From Aureobasidium sp. EXF-3400 (lineage: Eukaryota > Ascomycota > Dothideomycetes > Dothideales > Saccotheciaceae), in NCBI GenBank assembly GCA_024195585.1, contig SWBL01000286.1, positions 1 through 64,000 on the forward strand: a DNA stretch of 64,000 bases, given 5' to 3'. The notes below the pieces were generated by a model, which was not told the origin of the DNA, made no database searches, and saw only the letters and a program-made list of their open reading frames with translations. Shown piece after piece: positions 1 to 9,249 of this stretch. The number at the start of each line of letters is the position of its first letter. Position 1 is the stretch's first letter. The position numbers and the translations under genes are program-made.

Positions 1-514
1 CCTCGATGCCACCCTCGTTCAAGAGGAGCTCAATGAAGTCGTCGACGGGCTTGCCGGCCATGACGAGCATCATCATACGGCGGGGCTTCTTGAGCTTGGC
101 GCAGAACTCCTTGATGGAGTGAGCACCAACGATCGACTTGCCCTTGGCCTCGTTCTCGAGGAAGCGGTCGACCTTGGCGACGGTGCGGTTGAAAGCAACA
201 ACAGTGAAGCCGTGGTCAGCGGCGTTGAGGATCAGGTTCTGACCCATGACGGCCAGACCGATGAGACCGAAGTCTCCGCTGTGGAAAAAGTCATGTCAGC
301 TACAGTTACAGCTACAGATAGAGCTACAGGTATCGTCGGAGAAGCTGTCATGTGAATGGAGCTCTGGCAGGGATGGCATTGATGAGTGGCAACAGCATTG
401 GTGATGTTGTGTATACCGCCGACGGAATGCAACGGGAGAAATGTTTTGGTGGGATGGTGGGGCAGAGCGGGATGGAGGGTGAGGATCGACTTACACAGCA
501 GAATCAGAAGACAT
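1..514 (-). CDS. gnd1: 6-phosphogluconate dehydrogenase, N-terminal part (runs off the window)
   Basis: Oxidative pentose-phosphate pathway enzyme converting 6-phosphogluconate plus NADP+ to ribulose-5-phosphate, CO2 and NADPH in the cytosol. The first exon is 514..495 (20 nt, encoding MSSDSA plus two bases of the next codon); a GTAAGT donor follows. Exon 2 resumes at 278 after a CAG acceptor and runs off the left edge. The joined product reads through the N-terminal Rossmann motif GLIGLAVMGQN, then FNRTVAKVD and the family-typical KLKKPRRMMMLV. This motif series is diagnostic for 6PGDH. About 99 residues are visible of roughly 490 expected. The intron (494..279) is longer than most in the window. 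The promoter carries a dispersed ~150-bp repeat about 120 bp upstream of the start. Confidence 0.93.
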
Positions 515-636
515 TGTGGTGGTGATGGAGTGTTTGAGTTGGGAAGAGAGGCTAAGAAGTCTCTGGGCGGCTCGAGGCTTTTAAAGAAGAGTGGTGTCAG
601 TGGAGATTGTGTGAGGAAGAGAGATGATGCGGCCGG

Positions 637-785
637 AGGTGTGTTGAAAAGACAGCCCAACACCTTTCGGAGTTACTAACGCGGAGGGGCCAAGGTGGCA
701 TTGACCCTAGAGTGTGCTAAACATTACATGCTCTGTCAGCGTCCACTCTCGATGCCGTAGCAGCCCCGAACGAACGTTTGCACCT
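637..785. repeat. Dispersed ~150-bp repeat, copy 1
   Basis: This 149-bp stretch is nearly identical to 6783..6933. The two differ by a handful of substitutions, a 3-base gap near 680 and a short gap near 752. Both copies begin AGGTGTGTTG and end TTTGCACCT, so AGGTG/CACCT may be short inverted termini. An internal GTGTTG...CAACAC can form a small hairpin. No coding potential and no clear target-site duplication were seen. It sits between the divergent gnd1 and RBM42-like genes. The size and termini suggest a MITE-like or other short non-autonomous element; the class is unproven. Confidence 0.75.
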
Positions 786-1563
786 ACTGTTTGGTGTTTC
801 GGCGTGTGGCCTGGGAAATTGAATGCAGATGCACAGGAACTCGTGAGTTGTGTCAATCTTTCGATACCGATGGTGTTTTTTTCCAACAACAGGGCAGCTG
901 CCTGTCTCGGCGCGCTTCTTGCTGTCCCCCTCCTTCCTCCAACCGACGAAGCCGACGCCAATTTGGATGAGTACCTTCCCGATGGAACGCCGATGACGGC
1001 TGTTTACCGATCGCTCTTGCTCAACCTGCCCACCTAAACGTCACTTCCCGCGAGTTTGCGCCCGTGCTCCACCGTCTGAGCTGCCATCCATCTCAAACAA
1101 GACCACTGCCTGAGAGGGAAGTCGTTGGCAAACGCCGACGGGACAAAGAATTCCATCAAACACCCATTCATTGCTTCCGTTCAGCCTCTTTCGCTGCCCT
1201 TCCATCCTAGACAGCCACTATACGCGGCTAATTACCAACGGACCATTTCGACATCGTGTTTCGGCTTCAACCTATCAATTTCTTCGCGCCTTTCGCGTTT
1301 CAATCTAGCCGACCCGGACCCCGGACTTATTTTCTGTCCTCCTTGCTATCCTCACTTGATTTCCCTTCCGGGCAGCTCGGAACTCTCGTCAATACTCGTG
1401 TCGTACCGATCAATCAAGAAACAACATCATCGTCGCTTGCTCTGAACAGCTGCGTACTCAACGAGTGATCGGAAGCATAGACCGGAGTCAACATAGTAAA
1501 CTGTTTGTGAGGCAAGGAAGAAAAAAACTTTGAACGTAGGCATACCCTCGAGTCTTGACCGTC
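786..1563. other. Promoter/5'-leader region of the RBM42-like gene, no gene seen
   Basis: There are no convincing reading frames. The part from about 1150 to 1400 is pyrimidine-rich, typical of filamentous-fungal promoters and leaders. It ends in a purine-rich stretch with seven A residues shortly before the ATG at 1564. Confidence 0.5.
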
Positions 1564-2739
1564 ATGTCGCACCCAACTCAAGGACCTTCCACCAGCCAGT
1601 CCAACTCAGCTCGTTCTACACCTCAGCCCCTAGCAAATCTCCCAGCGAGACCACCTCCGTCTGCCGTATCTCAACCTGCGCGCAATGTCGCTGCCTTCAG
1701 CGGGTTCAAGCCTCGCAATGTCGCCGCTGCCCCTGCTGCTCCAGCTCCGTATGCTGCAACAAACATGAGCTATCCCGCCCAATACTCGGCTGCTCCGGCC
1801 GCGCAGTCTTACTACCCTACGACATATGCTCCAGCACCAGCTGCCAGCCAACCATACTACGCTGGCGCCGGCGCTTCTTACCCAGGAGCTGCTGCTGCCT
1901 ATCCCGCTCAAACGCAATACACAGAGACCCCTCCTCAGATCAAGAATCCCTTCGCGCCTCCACCGGCAGCAGGACAAGGTTCTCTCTATGGTAACAGCAG
2001 CTACGATCCCGAGTTAGAGGCACAGATCCAACAGTGGCAGAGCGCATACACGAACAAAGACGACCCATCAAAAACAGCCAGTAAGGGCGCAACCGTAGGC
2101 AACGCGAACAACATTCCACTTGGAGTCAACAGAGCTCAACCTTCTACCTCCACCGTCTCTGCTGGACCCGTGGCGCCTATCGACACATCAGGCAAGCAGA
2201 AGACAGTCCTCCGTGAAGGAGGTGGTCAGAAGTGGGAAGATCCCACCCTCCTCGAATGGGGTGACCACCCACGTCTGTTTGTTGGTAACCTTGCAGGTGA
2301 GGTGACTGACGAATCTCTGCTCAAGGCATTCGCCAAATACCCATCGGTCCAAAAGGCTCGTGTCATCCGCGACAAGCGTACCACCAAGAGCAAAGGCTTC
2401 GGTTTTGTCAGCTTAGCCAACACCGATGAATTCTTCCAAGCTGCAAAAGAGATGCAGGGCAAGTACATTGGCAGTCACCCAGTTCTTATCAAGCGTGCCG
2501 AAACCGAGATCAAGACGGTCGTCAAAAAGGACAAGGACAACAGATACAACAAAAACAACAAGAACAAGAATAACAAAGACAAGGTCAAGGAAGACAAGGG
2601 TCCACTTGGAGCGAACACCGGCGCTGGTATCCAGAAAAAGCAGACCAAAGCTTCTGGCGGTGGTCAGTTCAAGGTTAGTAACAAACCCCACTACCACTCT
2701 AAACTCATTGCTAACGTCCATCTGCAGTTGCTTGGTTAA
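1564..2739 (+). CDS. RBM42-like RNA-binding protein (single RRM)
   Basis: Predicted nuclear mRNA-binding protein of about 373 residues. The first ~140 residues are Ala/Pro/Tyr-rich and disordered. A single RRM follows from about residue 237, with RNP2 LFVGNL and RNP1 KGFGFVSL, preceded by the LEWGDHPR lead-in that marks the RBM42 family. A Lys/Asn/Asp-rich basic tail (KNNKNKNNK) comes next. A 54-nt intron (2674..2727, GTTAGT donor, CTAAC branch, CAG acceptor) precedes a last exon of only four codons, giving GGQFK-LLG-stop. The ATG at 1564 is the first in frame. Because the intron length is a multiple of three and contains no stop, retention would add 18 residues without changing the end. Confidence 0.85.
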   Translation: MSHPTQGPSTSQSNSARSTPQPLANLPARPPPSAVSQPARNVAAFSGFKPRNVAAAPAAPAPYAATNMSYPAQYSAAPAAQSYYPTTYAPAPAASQPYYAGAGASYPGAAAAYPAQTQYTETPPQIKNPFAPPPAAGQGSLYGNSSYDPELEAQIQQWQSAYTNKDDPSKTASKGATVGNANNIPLGVNRAQPSTSTVSAGPVAPIDTSGKQKTVLREGGGQKWEDPTLLEWGDHPRLFVGNLAGEVTDESLLKAFAKYPSVQKARVIRDKRTTKSKGFGFVSLANTDEFFQAAKEMQGKYIGSHPVLIKRAETEIKTVVKKDKDNRYNKNNKNKNNKDKVKEDKGPLGANTGAGIQKKQTKASGGGQFKVSNKPHYHSKLIANVHLQLLG

Positions 2740-4143
2740 ATCTGCTACGCTTTCAGCTCCGCGTGCAGAGGACATTATATTAGCGCAGGCGTTTCGGATT
2801 CGCAGGACTACTTTTTACCGGCGAGGTGATATCTTCCCAAAGAATTGCACTGATAGAACAAAATACTGTCTGACGCTTCCAGTACTATTCGTCTTGTGAC
2901 AACCGAGAACACTATTAACTTTTGATCGGGTTCCGAACGTAAGTTATCAATCTTGCTTATGCCGTGAAGATGTGTCGTCGTCCATGCTGTAGATATTGTT
3001 GTAAGCCACATCTCGACTGCGCAGAGCTTCTAGGTCGATAGGGCGACAGTCCGCCAAAAGATTTCTGGTGCAACTCCACCAATCTCGCGGCTCATTTTGA
3101 GATAGTGTTTAGCCGCGCTGTGGAATCTAGTTATTTCATCCGCCTCTTTGTCCAGCCAAGAACAAAGAATAGAAGCAAGAATTGTCAACACCCAATATAA
3201 TGCACGCGCTGTTATAGTTCAATGCACAGCCATGACTGTATAGTCACAGAACCGTGTTTCGCCGTCAAGTCATGAGCGCGTATATTGTTTCGTTGGGACG
3301 TGTCTTGATTCCAACATCGGCTCCCCCACTTTGCGAGTGAAGAACAACATGCCGAGTCCGGCATCTCCGTCGCTCTTCTCTTGGGCGGGGCTTGTGTCTT
3401 CCTCCAACCACTTTCATATGCCGATGCTCGAGACCGAGTCGTTCATATGAGGGGATGTCGCTGGAGAAGATTCAGTTGACATCGACTGCGTTCAAGCGAC
3501 TCCGTGGAGATGTGTGTTGAAGCCCGCGCCGTTCGGTGATATGCGAGTCTCCGATAAGGCTCATGGAATTGCAAACTGCAACAGCAACCCGCGAGGTTGT
3601 GAGCTTTCCCTATCAGCTCGCAACTCCAGAGCAGAAACAATATTGTAATCCAGACTCCAAAGAGCTTCGCCGACTCTTCATCCATCCACTCGCCTAGAAG
3701 GCGATAACATTCATGGGTAGAGGTCACCAACAGTGTGTTCTGTGCAGTCGCAACTCCCACTTAGCGAGCACTGCTGGCCAAAGACTCAAGATGGTCGAGA
3801 GACTAGCGAGGACCCTTATATCTTGTGATATGGCCGCGAGATACGTTCACAGACAGCACGTGGCTGACAAGGCTAGCATTTCACAGGTAGCTGTCGTTCT
3901 CGCTAGCAGGTACACAACATGTCAGAGGACGTCACTCACCAAGAGATGCTGACGACTCGTCGTTGAACATGGCTATTGTACAACTAATATTAGGTCGCGC
4001 CAATGCGAACATGGCTCACCAACTCGAAGGATTTACCAAAGCGGCTAAGCCTCAATACCGCAGCAAGCTCTATTTCGAAGGCGATTTGCGAACCAACACC
4101 CAAGTGCAGTAAATAGCACTGCATTTCGAAGTCGCTCGCAGCT
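2740..4143. other. Intergenic, no gene supported
   Basis: The 1.4 kb between the RBM42-like gene and the wall-protein locus contains only short overlapping open frames with unconvincing composition. No tRNA signature, repeat or strong hairpin was recognised. Confidence 0.45.
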
Positions 4144-4383
4144 ATGTTGTACCCTTCTACACGTCTGCAAGGTGCTAGTATTCAATCCATGCAAAAGATG
4201 GCCAAGTCCATGATATTCTTCTTTGCCTCTTTCTTTGTTTTGCAATTGCTCGTATTCATTTCGTCCCTTTATGTGAGCCATCATGTGGCTTGGAACTTCG
4301 TCCTGGTTCTTTGTATGGCTTCAGATCCATCAAGTAATGGCCTTCAAAGGAGGCTACAGTAAGGCTTTCGTTGAACAAAGGTC

Positions 4384-6144
4384 GTGATCCAATGCTTATA
4401 TGCCCTTTCAGCCTGGAAGAATTTGACCCTCCCTCCTAGATCTCTGAACAACCAAACTACCACATTTACAACGATCATATCAACCACGACGTTATTTCGT
4501 ACAATCTCTCTTAATACAAGCGAAACAGCACTTGCACGATCCACAATAAACTCATTAACGACCGTCTTTCAATACACGACAATATCTGCAGGCTCATCTT
4601 TGTCTGCATCCAACAACATCAATAACCCAACCGCAGATCTGAATTACACAACCTCTTCAACGACATCGAGCTTGTCTCTGTCGTCGATTGTGACTTCAGC
4701 AATCAGCTCCTCTGAGAACATCACTTCAATACCCACCACCATGTCTACATTGACATCCACCAGTAGCAGCGCGACCAACTTGTCAATCACGACTTCATCT
4801 TCTTTGTCGTCTTCGAAGTCACTGTCTGCATCGCCTATTACAAGTACAACCACAGCATTACTGGTGCTGTCTTCTGCTACTGCTGCTATCAGCCAAGCTA
4901 TCACACAAGGAGTCGCTGCCAACGCTTCAGATACTGGGCTACAAGTAGTTGCGGCAGCACCTTCAAGTAGCGTTTCGATATCTTCTACGGCAGAAAGAGC
5001 AGCTTCCTCGGCATCGGACAGTACGACTCAGCTGAGTTCAAGTAGCGCTTTGGAGACGAGCTCTGAGAGCACGCCCATCCCTACAAGTAATGCAGCCTCG
5101 AGCACCTCAACAACAAGCGAAACCTCAGTCCCTTCGACCTCAGCCAGCTCTACTACATCTCCTAACTCCTCCAGTACTGGTAGTAGCTCAATTGCTTCAT
5201 CTAGCCCAAGCAGTGTGACATCCATTCTGACCGCGTCTGGAACTCCGACCATAACAGAGTCAACCACCAACGCTATCCCAACTTCGATTCTCATTCTTCC
5301 TACAACCACCCCTTCTCCATCTTCGACCACAATATCGTCTTCGTCAACTTCATCAATCGCTACCGCGACAGCTACTTCTGAGTCGAACACTTCCAACCCT
5401 AGCGCTACACCCCTGAAGTCGACTTCGCATAAATTGTCGTCCCAGGAGATTGCTGGTATTTCTTTCGGCGCAGTCGCAGCTGCTGCCATATTGTCGCTTA
5501 TACTCTTCGCACTGTATCGTCGACGTCGTGCACAACAAGCAGCCGCTATTGCAGCCGCTGAGGATAAGCGTGGCTCTTTCCCCGAGAGTGCATGGCTCTA
5601 CGATCCTCGCATGACACCTTCTCCCGCCGCCGCTGCTGCTTCTGATCATCTCAGCCGAACTCCGGTCAGCAGCATACATTCCAGTGTCTCCAGCAGTGCC
5701 AGCAGAAGAGATGAAAGACTGCTCTCCGCCATCGCAACACCGGCTATATTACCAAAACGCCAACTCAGCAATCCCGTCGGACGCGCCTTGACCTCAAACC
5801 CACCTGCCGCCGCAAAACGCCACCGTATCTCGTCTTCGGTGCCGGAGTTCAAGCTTCTTCCTCCTACACCTTCTGCTGCAGCTGCTGCAGATGATATCAA
5901 CATTCCCAGCCCTATCTCAGAGGTCTCTCCCACGTCTAAGCAAACTAAACGTGAGAGTCTACCAGCAATACTGAAGATCGGTGGTGGAAAGAGGAGATCA
6001 CTCACCGCTGCATCTGTAATGCAGAAAGTCAAGCCCGGGCCGAACAAACCTTTACCACCTAGACCGGTGATCGATCCGAACAATAGACCTTTTAGTTTCG
6101 AAGCTGGAGATGACAATGCGCAGCAGTTTGGGATTGCAAAGTAG
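4384..6144 (+). CDS. Ser/Thr-rich single-pass cell-surface protein (Mid2/WSC-like architecture), 5' end uncertain
   Basis: Open frame of about 586 codons. The first ~330 residues are a Ser/Thr/Ala-rich, mucin-like ectodomain likely to be O-mannosylated. One transmembrane helix follows (IAGISFGAVAAAAILSLILF), then a stop-transfer RRRR and a ~200-residue basic, Pro/Ser-rich cytosolic tail. This is the architecture of fungal wall-stress sensors and other single-pass wall proteins; no WSC cysteine domain is visible. No in-frame ATG starts this frame. A plausible missing first exon lies at 4144 or 4188 to 4312, carrying a hydrophobic signal-like segment (IFFFASFFVLQLLVF). A GTATGG donor at 4313 and a CAG acceptor at 4409-4411 would join it in phase. 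That exon is inferred, and its branch site is weak. Confidence 0.7.
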   Translation: MIQCLYALSAWKNLTLPPRSLNNQTTTFTTIISTTTLFRTISLNTSETALARSTINSLTTVFQYTTISAGSSLSASNNINNPTADLNYTTSSTTSSLSLSSIVTSAISSSENITSIPTTMSTLTSTSSSATNLSITTSSSLSSSKSLSASPITSTTTALLVLSSATAAISQAITQGVAANASDTGLQVVAAAPSSSVSISSTAERAASSASDSTTQLSSSSALETSSESTPIPTSNAASSTSTTSETSVPSTSASSTTSPNSSSTGSSSIASSSPSSVTSILTASGTPTITESTTNAIPTSILILPTTTPSPSSTTISSSSTSSIATATATSESNTSNPSATPLKSTSHKLSSQEIAGISFGAVAAAAILSLILFALYRRRRAQQAAAIAAAEDKRGSFPESAWLYDPRMTPSPAAAAASDHLSRTPVSSIHSSVSSSASRRDERLLSAIATPAILPKRQLSNPVGRALTSNPPAAAKRHRISSSVPEFKLLPPTPSAAAAADDINIPSPISEVSPTSKQTKRESLPAILKIGGGKRRSLTAASVMQKVKPGPNKPLPPRPVIDPNNRPFSFEAGDDNAQQFGIAK

Positions 6145-6324
6145 AAAGTTCAAGAAGAGAAGGGATGGTATAGAGAGGAAGGAGACGCTCAAGCGTATGG
6201 TTAGGTTGCGTGTGATACCCATGTTCTGATTATTCTTATATACCTGTTATCAAATTACCTATCTATTGATCTTCGCTTTTATTTCCAAGACAGAAGGATG
6301 CCCATATATTTCGAACAGACATGC

Positions 6325-6332
6325 AAAAAGAA
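6325..6332 (-). terminator. Pol III T-tract terminator
   Basis: On the minus strand the tRNA 3' end is followed within about 10 nt by TTCTTTTT, a normal RNA polymerase III stop signal. Confidence 0.6.
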
Positions 6333-6339
6333 TAACAAG

Positions 6340-6458
6340 CACCGTGAGCTGGATTCGAACCAGCGACCTCCCGACCCTTAAGAGAGAGATCTTAGGTAAA
6401 GCGAGCGAATTTAGGGAATGTAGGGGATCGGGTGTGCTGACCACTGCACCACCACGGC
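6340..6458 (-). tRNA. tRNA gene with ~45-nt intron, anticodon ambiguous (Gly-CCC is one reading)
   Basis: On the minus strand GCCGTGG (acceptor 5' strand) pairs with TCACGGT at the 3' end, with G-U at both ends. The D-stem GTGC/GCAC is perfect around an 8-nt loop. The T-arm GCTGG-TTCGAAT-CCAGC is perfect. The anticodon stem CCCGA/TCGGG forms only if about 45 nt between the half-loops are removed, as for a canonical 37/38 intron. Read this way, position 33 is C and positions 34-36 are CCC (glycine). C33 and T37 are unusual, so the isotype is uncertain and a tRNA pseudogene is possible. A T-tract terminator follows. Confidence 0.65.
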
Positions 6459-6782
6459 TTTTTTGCTTGTTAGAGGGGACCGAAAGAAGGTCGTATATAA
6501 AGGTTGATGTAAAGAGTCGGGTGTTGCGGGAAGTGAGGTCGCTTGAGGGAGTTTTGGTTGATAGGTTTCTAGGGCATTTGGTGCTCAAATCCAATACAAT
6601 CGACACCAATCTGGAACTAGGAGTCGTCGATGACTTGTATAGATGTGAACTCAAGTATAGCGCGAGTAATGGCGGACCGATCTTTTGGTCTCGCTTGGGT
6701 GATAAGCACAAGCAGCGACTTCCGATACAACATGAATTTGAGGGCAGGGTATAAACTTAGAACACAATGATATAGTCAGTAG
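6459..6782. other. tRNA upstream region, no gene seen
   Basis: About 320 bp between the tRNA and repeat copy 2. Short open frames here are judged chance readings. Confidence 0.4.
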
Positions 6783-6933
6783 AGGTGTGTTGAAAAGACA
6801 GCGCAACACCTTTCGGAGTTACTAACGACGCGGAGGGGCCAAGGTGGCATTGACCCTAAAGTGTGCTAAACATTACATGCTCTGTCAGCGTCTCTCTCGA
6901 TGTCGTAGCAGCCCCGAACGAAAGTTTGCACCT
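6783..6933. repeat. Dispersed ~150-bp repeat, copy 2
   Basis: This is the partner of the copy at 637..785, in the same orientation 6.1 kb away. It begins AGGTGTGTTG and ends TTTGCACCT. It lies about 325 bp from the tRNA gene and 70 bp from the 3' end of the aminotransferase gene, so it may be partly transcribed in that gene's 3' UTR. Confidence 0.75.
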
Positions 6934-7000
6934 AGGAAGGTACTTTACATTGTCATTAAGTCTTGATTTTTGCTGTCGTAGCTGCTGTTCATATTCTACA

Positions 7001-8347
7001 CTACTCAGGGGCTTGACCCTTGGTGGCTGTCTCTTGAGGATCTTCACCAGCGGCAACTTCCTTGATTGCGTCTGTGATGATCTGGATACCATGAGCCATG
7101 TCCTCCTTGGTGATGTTCAAAGGAGGGATGAAACGGAGCGTATCGTAGATGGATGTTGTCAAGACGAGCATATCCTTCTCCATACACTTGGCCTGAATCT
7201 TCGAGGCGTAGCCCTTGCCAGGTGTGCACTCGAGTGCCAACATGAGACCGAGGCCGCGGACGTCGTAGATGAGCTTGCCGGTCTTCGAGTCCTTCCAGGC
7301 TGCTTGAAGGGCGCTCTTCAACTCTGCTCCTCGAGCATTGACGTTGTCCAGAATCTTCTCCTCCTTGAAAGCCTTGGCGACTGCTACGCCTGCAGCACAT
7401 GAGACTGCGTTACCAGCGTATGTACCACCCATGCTTCCGGGGTTTTGTTTGTCCATCAACTCCTTGCGCGACGCAATGCCTGAGAGCGGGAAACCGTTGG
7501 CAATACCCTTGGCCATGATGAGGATATCAGGTCTAACGTCCCAGTGCTCAACAGCAAACATCTTTCCGGTTCTTCCGAAACCGCACTGAACCTCGTCGCA
7601 GACCAGAAGGATGTTGTGCTTGTCACAGATCTTGCGTAGAGCTGCAAGGTACCCAGCAGGTGGGGGAACGTAACCACCCTCGCCAAGGACGGGCTCGACG
7701 AAGATGGCTGCTGTGTCTGAAGGAGCAGTCTCACGCTTCAGAAGCAGCTCGAGCTGCAGAACGGGGTCCATACAGCAGTTCTCGAAGCCGAACTTGCCGT
7801 CGGTGCTGTGCGAGATCGAGCATTGCTTGCAGTAAGGGAATGGTACCGAGAAAACTCCAGGCATCAAAGGTGCATAGTTCTCGCCGTAGATAGTTTTTGA
7901 TCGTGTCATGGCCATGGTTCCGAATGTGCGTCCGTGGTAAGAGCCTTGCATAACAATAACATTCTGCTTCTTGGTTGCGTGTCTGGCCAACTTGACTGCT
8001 GCCTCGACAGCCTCCGATCCCGAGTTCCAGAAGAAGAAAGTGTCGAGCGATTTGTGAGGCATCAGAGGAATAAGCGATTCGACAAGCTCCAGATAAGGCT
8101 TCTGGAAAGCAATGTTTACTTGACCGTGGACGAGTGTGCCGACCTGTTTCTGTGCTGCCTTTGTCACAGCAGGATGGCAGTGACCCAAGTTTGTGACACC
8201 AATACCGCTGGTGAAGTCGAGCATCTTGCGACCCTCGGTCGTCGTCACGTAGCTGCCAGCGCCGCTCTCGAGGACATGGTTAGAAAGACGACCAATTCCA
8301 CGAGCCACGTGCTTCGTGCCGAACTCTGCCAATTTGCTGACGCTCAT
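7001..8347 (-). CDS. Class-III PLP aminotransferase (4-aminobutyrate/omega-amino-acid type)
   Basis: Intronless gene for 448 residues. It is a fold-type-I class-III aminotransferase, transferring the omega-amino group of substrates such as GABA to a keto acid. Visible motifs in order are the PLP-phosphate region WNSGSEAVEAA, the aromatic stack SYHGRTFG, the Asp-containing DEVQCGFGRTG that contacts the pyridine nitrogen, and the catalytic Schiff-base lysine in MAKGIANGFP near residue 279. The start is the first ATG (8347..8345, MSVSKLAEFG); upstream codons in frame lack an ATG. No clear mitochondrial presequence is seen. The family also contains ornithine and acetylornithine aminotransferases, so the exact substrate cannot be fixed from sequence. 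Confidence 0.9.
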   Translation of the reverse strand: MSVSKLAEFGTKHVARGIGRLSNHVLESGAGSYVTTTEGRKMLDFTSGIGVTNLGHCHPAVTKAAQKQVGTLVHGQVNIAFQKPYLELVESLIPLMPHKSLDTFFFWNSGSEAVEAAVKLARHATKKQNVIVMQGSYHGRTFGTMAMTRSKTIYGENYAPLMPGVFSVPFPYCKQCSISHSTDGKFGFENCCMDPVLQLELLLKRETAPSDTAAIFVEPVLGEGGYVPPPAGYLAALRKICDKHNILLVCDEVQCGFGRTGKMFAVEHWDVRPDILIMAKGIANGFPLSGIASRKELMDKQNPGSMGGTYAGNAVSCAAGVAVAKAFKEEKILDNVNARGAELKSALQAAWKDSKTGKLIYDVRGLGLMLALECTPGKGYASKIQAKCMEKDMLVLTTSIYDTLRFIPPLNITKEDMAHGIQIITDAIKEVAAGEDPQETATKGQAPE

Positions 8348-9249
8348 ATTGTGTGTGATTGATCTGTTGATGAGAGGTGCGATAAGAGACCAAGACAAAA
8401 AGGCCAGAATCTCTCGAGGACCACGGGGCCGACACGTTTATGTACAAAATAAAGAGGAGGAGCTAAACACCGCGGATCGTCATTGACGAATCATCAGAGC
8501 TCCCGCTGGTCAGCGCAACGCCCAAACCTGGCTAATCTGGGAGAGATACACGCGGTCTCAATAACCAAGGCAGGTCTACACCGAGACCTCGTACTTTTCT
8601 TCCCAACTGAAGAGAAGCCTCTTTCCCCACGCAGTGTTATTACCGGCTCTATATCGTATCTTCTTTCGTAATGGCATCTGGCCCATCTCCTGTTCCTGCC
8701 CTCTCCGCAGTAGCCGTCGGCTTGATTACCCCGGCAAATGACCAATGAACGCGTTCTGATTACCCCACTTGCATGGTAGAAGCTTGAATGCGTGTGCAAA
8801 ACAGGCAGGTTCAAGCGTGGGTGACTCCATTCTGAATAATCTTCTAAAACTCCACCGCGATCCAAGAGAGTACCTCATCTGCGATACTCTCTGCGGAATG
8901 CATTCATATACCGAAGATTTCCTGCATTTGAACTGCTTAAACTCCATACTTGTCAATGAACGTGGAAGCCTGATCAGGGGTCGCGCGTTTGTACCAGGCG
9001 CAGGTCAGTTGTGCTCCTAATGAATATCTCATTCCAGCACACAAACCCATACACTGCTATGATAAACGTGCACAAAGATTTGCCGTTCAAACAGTGATCC
9101 GCTGAGAGTGCTGATCCTAAGTTCTTCTCTCTGGTCAAGAGAGAAGAACTTGTGCATTGTTATAGTATCACGTTGTGGGAGACTGAGGGAGTCACAAATA
9201 TAATGGCACGTATGACAGGGCTGACAGTGTGTAGAGTTTCTTGTTTATC
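8348..9249. other. Intergenic containing a perfect hairpin, no gene
   Basis: No reading frame is convincing. Near 9119-9151 lies a 14-bp perfect inverted repeat (separate entry). The first 150 bp serve as the aminotransferase promoter. Confidence 0.45.
9119..9151. repeat. Perfect 14-bp inverted repeat (hairpin)
   Basis: AAGTTCTTCTCTCT at 9119-9132 is followed by the loop GGTCA and then its exact reverse complement at 9138-9151. As RNA it would be a stable 14-bp stem. It lies about 100 bp past the predicted 3' end of the minus-strand gene at 9250..9828. It could be a 3'-UTR or termination structure, a protein-binding palindrome or chance; no function is claimed. Confidence 0.7.

Noticed and set aside
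232..679. Overlapping frames at the left edge (143 and 97 codons)
   Set aside because: They cross the gnd1 intron, first exon and promoter and are explained by the spliced 6PGDH reading.
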